Shown: positions 57,989 to 64,000 of the stretch, in pieces
How positions within the stretch are numbered: the first letter of the stretch is position 1
Layout of the letters: each line of letters opens with the position of its first letter
From: Halohasta litorea
Lineage (GTDB): Archaea; Halobacteriota; Halobacteria; Halobacteriales; Haloferacaceae
Length of the DNA: 64,000 nucleotides
NCBI RefSeq assembly: GCF_024494645.1
Contig: NZ_JANHDJ010000002.1
Coordinates: 558,001-622,000, forward strand
Direction: 5' to 3'
Program-made: the position numbers and the translations under genes
Notes under the pieces: model-generated
Database searches by the model: none
The model's input: the letters and a program-made list of their open reading frames with translations, nothing else
Told to the model about the DNA's origin: nothing

Positions 57989-58923
57989 CTCCCACCCGTC
58001 GACGCACGCTTCAAGCGACCGGAACGGCGACTCTGATGACTTTGGCTGGTTGTCTGAGCGACAATCGATCTAACTCTCAAGGCTCAACTGAGGAGTACAC
58101 CCTCGATATCGATCGGATCGAGAGTTCTCCCATCGAGTACGCTCTGTACGAACCCGATGACAGTCCGCTGTTCGGCGAACCCGCACGAATTGCCCTTGAG
58201 AACATTCTTCCGGCGGGTCAACACACGACATACGGCTACGAACCGTTGCCGAACGACGGCTACGTCGACTACGAGGAATCGTATTATCAGATCAAATATG
58301 TCGTCACTGGTCGACAGCAGATGGAGCGCCAGATTGTTCGCGTTGATACCGTTCCACAGGAGCAGGTGCCTGATGATGCGATTCTGGTCGACACACTTGA
58401 GCGGCCGAGTGCTCGGATCATTAAAATATTGCACTCGTACACACAGAGTGGCGGTGGATCGAGCAGTGCGGAGTTACTTCGAGACGATGGGTATGTGTTG
58501 CGACGGCCGAGCGAACGTGAGAGCCGACTCGCAAGCGGTGAGTTAGACGGTCAAGTCATAACAATGACCGACAGCGGAGCGTGGGCATACCGCGTCGACG
58601 TCACAACAGAGCAACTCACAGAAACAACTCATACCGCCTTGGCCGTTGAGGTGGCGAGCTCACAGAGTGAGTTCCGCGAGGTTGTCTTTGGCTCTCGGAT
58701 CGATGCGGAGCTCTCTGCTGACGAGATGCCAACAGAACCACGAGAGATCCTTGATCAGGCGATTGCTAAAGGGACCTACACAGAAGAGACCCCAACAACA
58801 GACGCATTCGAGAGGCTGCTTGATCTACTTGGACTCGGAACGGTCGAGAAGGGAGTGAATGGAGAGCTACTGTGGTATGACGACGAATTTTATCGCTACG
58901 GTCTGTACATTAACACTACATAA
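57985..58923 (+). CDS. Hypothetical lipoprotein coupled to the PQQ propeller
   Basis: 312 residues. Signal MTPTRRRTLQATG ... TLAGC with twin Arg and lipobox. The mature part is acidic, with no domain I recognise; it contains ERPSARIIKILHSYTQSGGGSSSAELLRDDGYVLRRPSERE and a C-terminal acidic helix region. Start at ATG 57985 inside the stop of the propeller gene, showing translational coupling. Probably a partner protein of the propeller. Confidence 0.78.
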   Translation: MTPTRRRTLQATGTATLMTLAGCLSDNRSNSQGSTEEYTLDIDRIESSPIEYALYEPDDSPLFGEPARIALENILPAGQHTTYGYEPLPNDGYVDYEESYYQIKYVVTGRQQMERQIVRVDTVPQEQVPDDAILVDTLERPSARIIKILHSYTQSGGGSSSAELLRDDGYVLRRPSERESRLASGELDGQVITMTDSGAWAYRVDVTTEQLTETTHTALAVEVASSQSEFREVVFGSRIDAELSADEMPTEPREILDQAIAKGTYTEETPTTDAFERLLDLLGLGTVEKGVNGELLWYDDEFYRYGLYINTT

Positions 58924-59111
58924 TTGGATTTCAAATGGAGTCGGGAGTCTGTTCGATCTCAACTACAAACCATCACCACACCACTACTCTCAGAGGAATT
59001 TTCCATGCCCAAAGGTGTGGGTACTCGATCCAGCAGGAAGATCTCCTTTCGACAGTGTCGGCGGTAATTCTTTCATTCACAACTACCATTTTGGCGCCGA
59101 AAACGCTTTAA

Positions 59112-59133
59112 ATATGAATATGATATGAATATG
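59112..59133 (+). promoter_or_regulatory. Tandem 11-bp repeat at the mazEF promoter
   Basis: ATATGAATATG occurs twice in tandem (59112-59122 and 59123-59133), just before the antitoxin ATG (59135) and next to the TATA-like TTTAAATATG. Direct repeats over the start site are a common AbrB/MazE operator layout. The preceding 58924-59106 shows no gene. Confidence 0.5.
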
Positions 59134-59134
59134 C

Positions 59135-59401
59135 ATGAGTCGAACCCGGGAGCGCAAAGTCGGCGAACGGGGACAAGTCACCCTGCCGAAAGAACTGCGA
59201 GAGAAGCTGAACATCCAAGGCGGTGACGAAGTGCTCGTTCACGAAGAAGACGGTAAGATCACCATCGAGAAACCCGTGAGCCGCGAGGAACTCTCGGAGG
59301 GGTATCGACAGTATGCGGCAAAGTCCAAAGCCCTCGCCACGGAGATGGCTGATGTGTCCCGAGAAGCTGACGAGTACCTCGGCGATGTGCCCGAGTGGTA
59401 G
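59135..59401 (+). CDS. AbrB/MazE-family antitoxin
   Basis: 88 residues. AbrB swapped-hairpin domain at residues ~8-48: GERGQVTLPKELREKLNIQGGDEVLVHEEDGKITIEKPV. The C-terminal helical ~35 residues would neutralise the toxin. The promoter carries a perfect tandem 11-bp repeat. Stop at 59399-59401 and MazF ATG at 59404, 2 bp apart. Confidence 0.88.
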   Translation: MSRTRERKVGERGQVTLPKELREKLNIQGGDEVLVHEEDGKITIEKPVSREELSEGYRQYAAKSKALATEMADVSREADEYLGDVPEW

Positions 59402-59403
59402 CG

Positions 59404-59757
59404 ATGAACGTTCGCCGCGGAGACATCGTTATTGTTGATCTCAACCCGACGGAAGGCTCGGAGCAGCGTGGGACACGACCATGTCTCGTCGTCCAAAACG
59501 ACGTTGGCAACGAGAACGCCCCGACGACTATTGTGGTCCCATTTACGACATCGAACGGAGACAAACTATATCCATTCGAGGTACTCGTCTCGGCCGGGGA
59601 GTCTCCCCTTCGAGAGGATTCAGTCGCTCTCTGTAGTCAGATTCGCACCGTTTCTATTGAGCACCGCATCAGAGACAATATCGGCTCTATCCCGGATACA
59701 CGTCTGAAGGAAGTTGATACGGCACTCGAATACAGCCTCGGCCTGAAAGAATTCTGA
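59404..59757 (+). CDS. MazF/PemK-type endoribonuclease toxin
   Basis: 117 residues from ATG 59404. MazF core: RRGDIVIVDLNPTEGSEQRGTRPCLVVQND, then VVPFTTSN and DSVALCSQIRTVSIEHRI with the expected Arg/Thr active-site residues. Sequence-specific mRNA cleavage, neutralised by the adjacent AbrB-like antitoxin. A start six bases earlier (GTG at 59395-59397) is possible. Confidence 0.88.
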   Translation: MNVRRGDIVIVDLNPTEGSEQRGTRPCLVVQNDVGNENAPTTIVVPFTTSNGDKLYPFEVLVSAGESPLREDSVALCSQIRTVSIEHRIRDNIGSIPDTRLKEVDTALEYSLGLKEF

Positions 59758-59760
59758 ATA

Positions 59761-59904
59761 ACTGGTACCCACGGAGTACTCTCAGACCTGGGCGATGGTT
59801 GGCTGGTCGCCTGCCTAGAGGATAGCGAAATCAAGAATCTGAATCGGAAGTTCGCCGTTGATCCAGGAGCGAAGCAGGACCAACGAGTCCTCAACTCATT
59901 TTGA
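59761..59904 (+). pseudogene. C-terminal gene fragment (~47 codons), identity unknown
   Basis: An open stretch follows the MazF stop in a different frame: DLGDGWLVACLEDSEIKNLNRKF and DPGAKQDQRVLNSF, ending at TGA 59902-59904. The composition is protein-like and it ends cleanly, but it has no start or full domain, so I read it as the tail of a gene truncated by rearrangement. Confidence 0.3.
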
Positions 59905-59945
59905 AGATCCAAATAGCTTAGTACATCTGATACATAGTGATACAT

Positions 59946-60308
59946 ATGCCAATTAGCGCGGACCGGTTCGAGGAGATTGACGACCACGACAGTGGTCCGA
60001 CTCCGGGGACGAATGCACACGAGATTCTCTCATTTCTCGAATCTTATCCGAACCAGGCATTCTCCCAGAGCGAGATCGCAGAAGCAACTGGCGTCACAAG
60101 AGGATCTCTGGGACCGACGCTCGTCCGTCTCCGCGAGGCTGGGCGTGTCGACCACAGAGGCAACTACTGGCGCGTGAGTGACCATGTTCAGAGTGTAGAC
60201 GCTGCGACGGGTCATGCGGCTGAGGTCGCAGCGAGCCACGAAAATGAACCAATGGCGTACGACGAATGGCAAGACCACGCCGTTGACCCCCGCAAAGACC
60301 GTGAGTGA
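59946..60308 (+). CDS. Winged-helix antitoxin-like protein (partner of a PemK/MazF toxin)
   Basis: 120 residues from ATG 59946. MarR-type helix-turn-helix in residues ~20-75: LESYPNQAFSQSEIAEATGVTRGSLGPTLVRLREAGRVDHRGNYWRV. The C-terminal acidic tail (EWQDHAVDPRKDRE) fits antitoxin binding. Its stop overlaps the toxin frame beginning at GTG 60301. In other haloarchaea such an HTH gene precedes a PemK/MazF-like gene, here broken by an internal stop. Confidence 0.75.
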   Translation: MPISADRFEEIDDHDSGPTPGTNAHEILSFLESYPNQAFSQSEIAEATGVTRGSLGPTLVRLREAGRVDHRGNYWRVSDHVQSVDAATGHAAEVAASHENEPMAYDEWQDHAVDPRKDRE

Positions 60309-60639
60309 CCGGTTCCAGAAAGGGAATGTTATTTGGGCATCAGACCCGTTCAAGCAGGATTCTAATCCGAGGCTCTAGCTGGTTCTCAGCGCAGAACAAC
60401 TCCCGTACCCCGGAGAAGAGTACCTCTGTGCTGCGCTCACAACAAGTGATCTCCCAGCGAACCACGAGGTTGGAGACGACTGGGTGACTGGCCGCAACCC
60501 CGACAAAACATCGTACTGTTCGCCGTGGGTCATCGGGACAATCAAACACCGAGTAGTGGCGAATCCCCAGGGACAAATATCAATGGCGTTCACCGACCGA
60601 ATGATCGACCGGTGTGAGGAATTCCTGCGCGAGAAGTAG
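60301..60639 (+). pseudogene. PemK/MazF-like toxin with in-frame amber at codon 26
   Basis: From GTG 60301 the frame reads VSDRFQKGNVIWASDPF..., as in haloarchaeal PemK-family toxins, hits TAG at 60376-60378, then continues without any other stop through LVLSAEQLPYPGEEYLCAALTTSD, WVTGRNPDKTSYCSPWVIGT and MIDRCEEFL to TAG 60637-60639. Relatives have Trp in place of the stop (R-L-W-L-V-L), so the change is a single TGG to TAG. The intact context on both sides says the gene was inactivated recently, or is read through. Confidence 0.65.
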
Positions 60640-60741
60640 CCATCTTCGTCGGCAGCGTCCGCCCCCAAGACCACGTTGGGCGCGCCGATCAAGAGGTTGG
60701 TGACCACCAGAGATAACTCACTTCTGGACGCAAACAGTTCT

Positions 60742-61599
60742 ATGGCACCCACAAACGAGAGCGGAACGTTCGATCTTGATGGAGAACTGACAGTGCACCG
60801 ACTAGGGTTCGGCGCAATGCGCCTCTGTGGCGAGGATATCATCGGGCCACCTGACGATGAACAGGAAGCCAAAAACGTCGTCCAGGAGGCCGTCGACCTC
60901 GGCGTTGACTTCATCGATACTGCAGACTCCTACGGGCCGGGTGTCAGCGAACGCCTGCTGCGTGAGGCAACCGATACGAGCGACGTAACTGTTGCCACGA
61001 AGGCCGGACTGCTCCGAAACAGTGACGGTGAATGGCTCAACCACGCCGATCCTGACTACATCCGTAATCAGGTGCTTGTCAGTCGTGACCGCCTCGGGGT
61101 GGACTCGATTGATCTGTATCAACTGCACAGTCCTGACCCGGACACGCCGTTCGAGGACAGTGTCACAGCGTTCGCTGAACTCAAAGACGAGGGGTTTATC
61201 GATCACGTTGGGCTCTCGAACGTCAGCGTTGAGCAACTCGAAGAAGCCAGAAATCACGTCGAGATCGCGACGGTCCAAAACGAGTACAACGTGTTGAACC
61301 GCGACCACGAGGATGTCCTCAAAGCCTGTGAGGAATACGGGATCGGCTTCATTCCTTACTTCCCAATCGCTGCCGGGTCTATTTCGGGGGTCGACGTCAT
61401 CCAGGAGGTTGCAGACGCACATGACGCCACAGTCTACCAGATTGCACTCGCGTGGCTGCTCGAACACTCGGATGTGACACTGCCGATCCCAGGTACTGCA
61501 AGCTTAGACCACCTCGAAGAGAACGTCGCTGCCTCCTCGATCTCGCTCTCGAACGAGGAGTACACCCGGTTGGCAGAGATAGCGTCGACCAGTTCGTAG
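60742..61599 (+). CDS. Aldo/keto reductase
   Basis: 285 residues from ATG 60742. (beta/alpha)8 barrel with catalytic tetrad: Asp and Tyr in DTADSYGPGVSE, Lys in TVATKAGLL, His in DLYQLHSPD. NADPH site near the C-terminus: IPGTASLDHLEENV. Reduces carbonyl compounds; the substrate is unknown. A GTG-led frame from 60676 is considered an overlong extension. Cargo gene of the island. Confidence 0.9.
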   Translation: MAPTNESGTFDLDGELTVHRLGFGAMRLCGEDIIGPPDDEQEAKNVVQEAVDLGVDFIDTADSYGPGVSERLLREATDTSDVTVATKAGLLRNSDGEWLNHADPDYIRNQVLVSRDRLGVDSIDLYQLHSPDPDTPFEDSVTAFAELKDEGFIDHVGLSNVSVEQLEEARNHVEIATVQNEYNVLNRDHEDVLKACEEYGIGFIPYFPIAAGSISGVDVIQEVADAHDATVYQIALAWLLEHSDVTLPIPGTASLDHLEENVAASSISLSNEEYTRLAEIASTSS

Positions 61600-61836
61600 A
61601 TCGCTGTTCAAGGCTCTGAGAATGAGTGCGTTGAGGGATGTTCGGTATTCCCCTCGTACTGTGTGGTCGACGTTCTTTCCGAACAGCGCTGTGACTACCG
61701 TTCCATCGAACTGCCGGTGAGATGAGTGGTCAGACTCGATACCACCCAACTGTCAGGCCGCTCCATCCCTGCTGTACTGCTGTCAGCGTGGCATCGTCCA
61801 TCAGTACGTGTTTTGCTCGTATCACCCGGAACCACA

Positions 61837-61922
61837 CAGTATGATATCGCCGTTTGTGGGGCGACCGGGTTCGTCGGTCAATTCGTTGCTGAACAGCTGG
61901 TCAGCCAGTATCCTGCTGATGA
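61837..61922 (+). pseudogene. Fragment of a saccharopine-dehydrogenase-like NADP-binding protein
   Basis: YDIAVCGATGFVGQFVAEQLVSQYPADEL matches the N-terminal Rossmann fold of haloarchaeal saccharopine-dehydrogenase-like/trans-acting enoyl reductase proteins. After PADEL (about 61922) the similarity ends abruptly, exactly where the antisense small membrane-protein gene (stop 61924) begins, so a rearrangement joined the two. The gap 61600-61836 holds nothing else convincing. Confidence 0.45.
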
Positions 61923-61923
61923 G

Positions 61924-62127
61924 CTACTCGACAGTCGATTGCGAGGTCTTCGCAGCCCGATACCGAACGCGGAGAAACCCGATGAAGGTGCCAAGACCGA
62001 TTAAAATCAAGAGAATACCAGGGATGGCACTACCGAAGAGTTCCTCTCGCCATACCAGCGCGAAAATCCCTCCGTAGAGAACAACAGCACAGAATACGAG
62101 GATAGCGAGCGTTCGAAGCGTTCCCAT
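61924..62127 (-). CDS. Small two-TM membrane protein
   Basis: 67 residues from ATG 62127 (MGTLRTLAILVFC). Two hydrophobic helices: LAILVFCAVVLYGGIFALVW and AIPGILLILIGLGTFIGFL, joined by RREELFGS-like polar loop, with a basic C-terminus. No family recognised. Its 3' end abuts the truncated dehydrogenase fragment on the other strand. Confidence 0.55.
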   Translation of the reverse strand: MGTLRTLAILVFCAVVLYGGIFALVWREELFGSAIPGILLILIGLGTFIGFLRVRYRAAKTSQSTVE

Positions 62128-62350
62128 TACGAGATATTCAGCAGCGATGATAATGAAACCCGGGAGTCGCAATCGACCGAAACTGACCGTCGGCGGGATA
62201 GTCAGAGCCGTCCTTTGTGATGTGCAGACGCAAGCGATTTCAGCCTCAGTCGTTGACGAATCCTATGGCGAAATCTGCTTGTTGGACACGAGGATTATCT
62301 ACGAGAACCAGCCATCTAAGATGTATGCTCAAAACAGCTGGTGGTAGCTA

Positions 62351-62614
62351 ATGATTGATCCGCTGTCTCTCGGAATCGGCATCGTCATCGGTGCTGTCGT
62401 TGGTATCGGCGGCAGCATCTGGTTCGTGAAGCGGAAACTCCAGCAAATGCAAAACAATATGCTTGGACCGATGGGCGGCATGATGCAGGACCCAGCAACC
62501 CAACAGGACCAGCCGGACATGGAAGCCGTCATGGGAGATATGATGGACATGATGGAGAATCCAGACGGCGATGAATTGGACCTTGATGACGATGAGGTCG
62601 ACTGGAAAAAGTAA
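62351..62614 (+). CDS. Small membrane-anchored acidic protein
   Basis: 87 residues from ATG 62351. One N-terminal membrane helix (PLSLGIGIVIGAVVGIGGSI) followed by a Met/Gln-rich then strongly acidic tail (MMENPDGDELDLDDDEVDW). Similar short anchored acidic proteins occur widely in haloarchaea, without known function. The preceding 62128-62350 contains no gene that I can support. Confidence 0.65.
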   Translation: MIDPLSLGIGIVIGAVVGIGGSIWFVKRKLQQMQNNMLGPMGGMMQDPATQQDQPDMEAVMGDMMDMMENPDGDELDLDDDEVDWKK

Positions 62615-62712
62615 TATGACTGATTAAAAACCACATACACATTCGGAAGGTTGGGATATTTTCTCAGGGCAATCGTTTAAAAGTGAGTAGAAAACTCAAG
62701 GCATGCCGACAG

Positions 62713-63804
62713 ATGACCGAAAGCACAACCGACCCGAATATGACCAGAGTAGAACACGTTGTTCTGAAACCGAACGCAGACGATATTAGCGTTGCTGCGA
62801 CGGCCGAAGTACTACGCGCTGCAGGGCTTGATCAAGAACAATGTGACCCAAATAAATTCGACAGACTCGTTGAACAATGGAACACATCTGATCGCTGGAG
62901 TGTCACCCGACACTCAACCACAATCCACGGCGATGTACGACAACCACACATAAACGGTATTCAGGAACACGATTATGCAGGAACTGTGTCTACTCGGCTC
63001 AAAACTCGAAGCTGGCACAACAAAATGATGGACACCGTAGAGTGCCCAGAATGTGGCTCTGAACACACACGCCTCTCACTTTACGGGCATCAAGACTCAC
63101 GGAGCTGCCGCGCACAACAAAATAAGAACGAAGTCAAAGAACGCGGACTACAGCAACTAACTACCCAATCAAAGTACCTCCGCGAACTAATTGAGGAACA
63201 CAGCGACGTTGGAATCAAAAAATTTGCAACAAAGTACGTGCCTGGCAGTCGAAACAAAAAGTCAGTACTTCGAAATTTGAGATACGCAACGCCAAATGGG
63301 ATCAAAAAAGCGCGACAGCAGTATCTCCCGGCACCTAACAAAAAGGGAACGACAGCCCAGATCGTGTGGCGGAACACAGATCACTGCATCGTGAAGACTG
63401 ATGACGCAATGCACGTCATTGACATCGAACATCCAGATCGGATCTACCGTCGACAATCATTGTACGTGAACCCAAGCATTGGCACCCTCATCAGTTACAA
63501 CCGTGATGGGTGGCGGGTTGGCGAAGCAATCACAAAATACGCAGGCAAAATCACAGAACAAATCTGGCACTCAGATCATGCTGTCATCGTGATTGAAACA
63601 GATGCTGGTACTGAACACACAATTAAAATCGATCACCCGATTGAGATTATCGGTCGTGATTCAAAATATCCAGATGAATTCGACTCCCATACGGACGCTA
63701 TCGATCACGGAGCGAATATCAGCATAGAAGCTAAGCCAACATCAGCCGGATTAATACCTGGAAAAATTGTTGCGGCCGATAACGGCGTTATCGTTGAACT
63801 GTAA
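62713..63804 (+). CDS. Hypothetical protein with zinc-ribbon centre
   Basis: 363 residues from ATG 62713 (other ATG at 62740). Central C-x2-C pair and distal His/Cys: VECPECGSEHTRLSLYGHQDSRSC (about residues 103-126). The N-terminal part is acidic/helical; the rest has repeated short beta units (VWRNTDHCIVKTDDAMHVIDIEHPDRIYRRQ and the similar IWHSDHAVIVIETDAGTEHTIKIDHPIEI), suggesting an internally duplicated C-terminal domain. No known family. Lower GC than the core chromosome, so part of the island. It sits just before the putative Mrr gene. Confidence 0.6.
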   Translation: MTESTTDPNMTRVEHVVLKPNADDISVAATAEVLRAAGLDQEQCDPNKFDRLVEQWNTSDRWSVTRHSTTIHGDVRQPHINGIQEHDYAGTVSTRLKTRSWHNKMMDTVECPECGSEHTRLSLYGHQDSRSCRAQQNKNEVKERGLQQLTTQSKYLRELIEEHSDVGIKKFATKYVPGSRNKKSVLRNLRYATPNGIKKARQQYLPAPNKKGTTAQIVWRNTDHCIVKTDDAMHVIDIEHPDRIYRRQSLYVNPSIGTLISYNRDGWRVGEAITKYAGKITEQIWHSDHAVIVIETDAGTEHTIKIDHPIEIIGRDSKYPDEFDSHTDAIDHGANISIEAKPTSAGLIPGKIVAADNGVIVEL

Positions 63805-63942
63805 ACCCAGACCCATCGCCACAGCAGCTTTAACCCGTCATCTCAACTAATCTGGTTCAGAGTTCTCTCCAATCAATACTGGAGTTGCCAGCCACTGACA
63901 ACGTATTTAGTACCTGCAATATATTCACCATATACTACTGAA

Positions 63943-64000
63943 ATGGCAGTCTTGGATGATCTCTCGGGGTTCGAATTTGAAGACGTAATCGAGGACGTAT
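63943..64000 (+). CDS. Start of a putative Mrr-type restriction endonuclease (partial)
   Basis: The ATG at 63943 opens MAVLDDLSGFEFEDVIEDV and runs off the window. This opening matches the N-terminus of haloarchaeal Mrr-family restriction endonucleases, which start with a conserved FEFEDV segment before the PD-(D/E)XK core. Only 19 residues are visible, so the call is tentative. TATA-like ATATATTCACC and CATATACTAC upstream. Confidence 0.45.
   Translation, partial: MAVLDDLSGFEFEDVIEDV

Noticed and set aside
61504-61749. Minus-strand ORF possibly like a transposase end
   Set aside because: Parts look vaguely transposase-like but I could match no family, and it overlaps the 3' end of the aldo/keto reductase.
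63961-63985. tRNA 3'-end-like sequence GGGTTCGAA near the window end, as right att site of the island
   Set aside because: Only about nine bases match the tRNA-Glu T arm, and they lie in the coding start of the putative Mrr gene; too short for an att copy.

Overview
The window is archaeal and comes from a halophilic archaeon (Halobacteria). The core proteins are strongly acidic, the DNA of the first ~44 kb is GC-rich, promoters are TATA-like boxes about 25 bp ahead of often leaderless starts, exported proteins carry twin-arginine/lipobox signals, and the gene set (C50 carotenoid cluster, HMG-CoA reductase, haloarchaeal zinc-finger micro-protein, tRNA sequences) fits that group. No rRNA, CRISPR array or intact transposase gene is seen.

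Layout of the chromosomal part (1-44.5 kb). The 3' end of sdhB and all of sdhA open the window, followed by a small winged-helix regulator and tRNA-Pro, whose 3' end is duplicated 126 bp away. A multi-PAS/GAF histidine kinase diverges from a receiver protein plus receiver-kinase hybrid. Then come a 10-TM metal (probably manganese) exporter with an MntR/DtxR-like operator, cspA, a lipoprotein, a candidate structured RNA ahead of a GNAT gene, cdd-udp nucleoside salvage, an NDH-2-like flavoprotein, arginase, and the bacterioruberin cluster crtD-lyeJ-cruF-(zinc finger)-crtB on the minus strand. After that are an SDR, thiE-thiM, a MATE exporter, a lipid kinase, an unusual pentad-repeat protein, a secreted metalloprotease-like protein, a CheY-like receiver, a PHP protein with an 11-residue-repeat basic tail, hydrolases and lipoproteins, hmgA, membrane proteins, a regulator, msrB-msrA with twin palindromic operators, and a fused 3-hydroxyacyl-CoA dehydrogenase/enoyl-CoA hydratase.

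From tRNA-Glu (44485-44559) to the window end lies an integrated accessory island, more AT-rich and with ordinary signs of transfer. It starts with a tyrosine recombinase next to the tRNA, a second convergent and probably degenerate recombinase, a phage-type DNA adenine methylase and a haloarchaeal proviral-type hypothetical gene. Next comes a 5.5 kb two-gene AddAB-like helicase-nuclease cassette flanked by ~87 bp imperfect direct repeats, one of which belongs to an IS200/IS605-type right end that still looks able to encode an omega-RNA-like transcript although tnpB is gone. Three toxin-antitoxin modules follow (RHH-PIN, AbrB-MazF, and an HTH-PemK pair whose toxin has an in-frame amber codon), with a methyltransferase, a PQQ-propeller lipoprotein pair, an aldo/keto reductase, gene fragments, small membrane proteins, a zinc-ribbon protein and, at the very end, what looks like the start of an Mrr-type restriction endonuclease. 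No second copy of the tRNA-Glu 3' end was found, so the far border of the island is probably outside the window.

The most promising leads are the repeat-flanked helicase-nuclease cassette as a possible mobile defence or recombination module, the tnpB-less IS605 RNA, the structured RNA near 10.3 kb, the shared promoter motif of the carotenoid genes, the twin operators of the msr genes, and the pentad-repeat protein.
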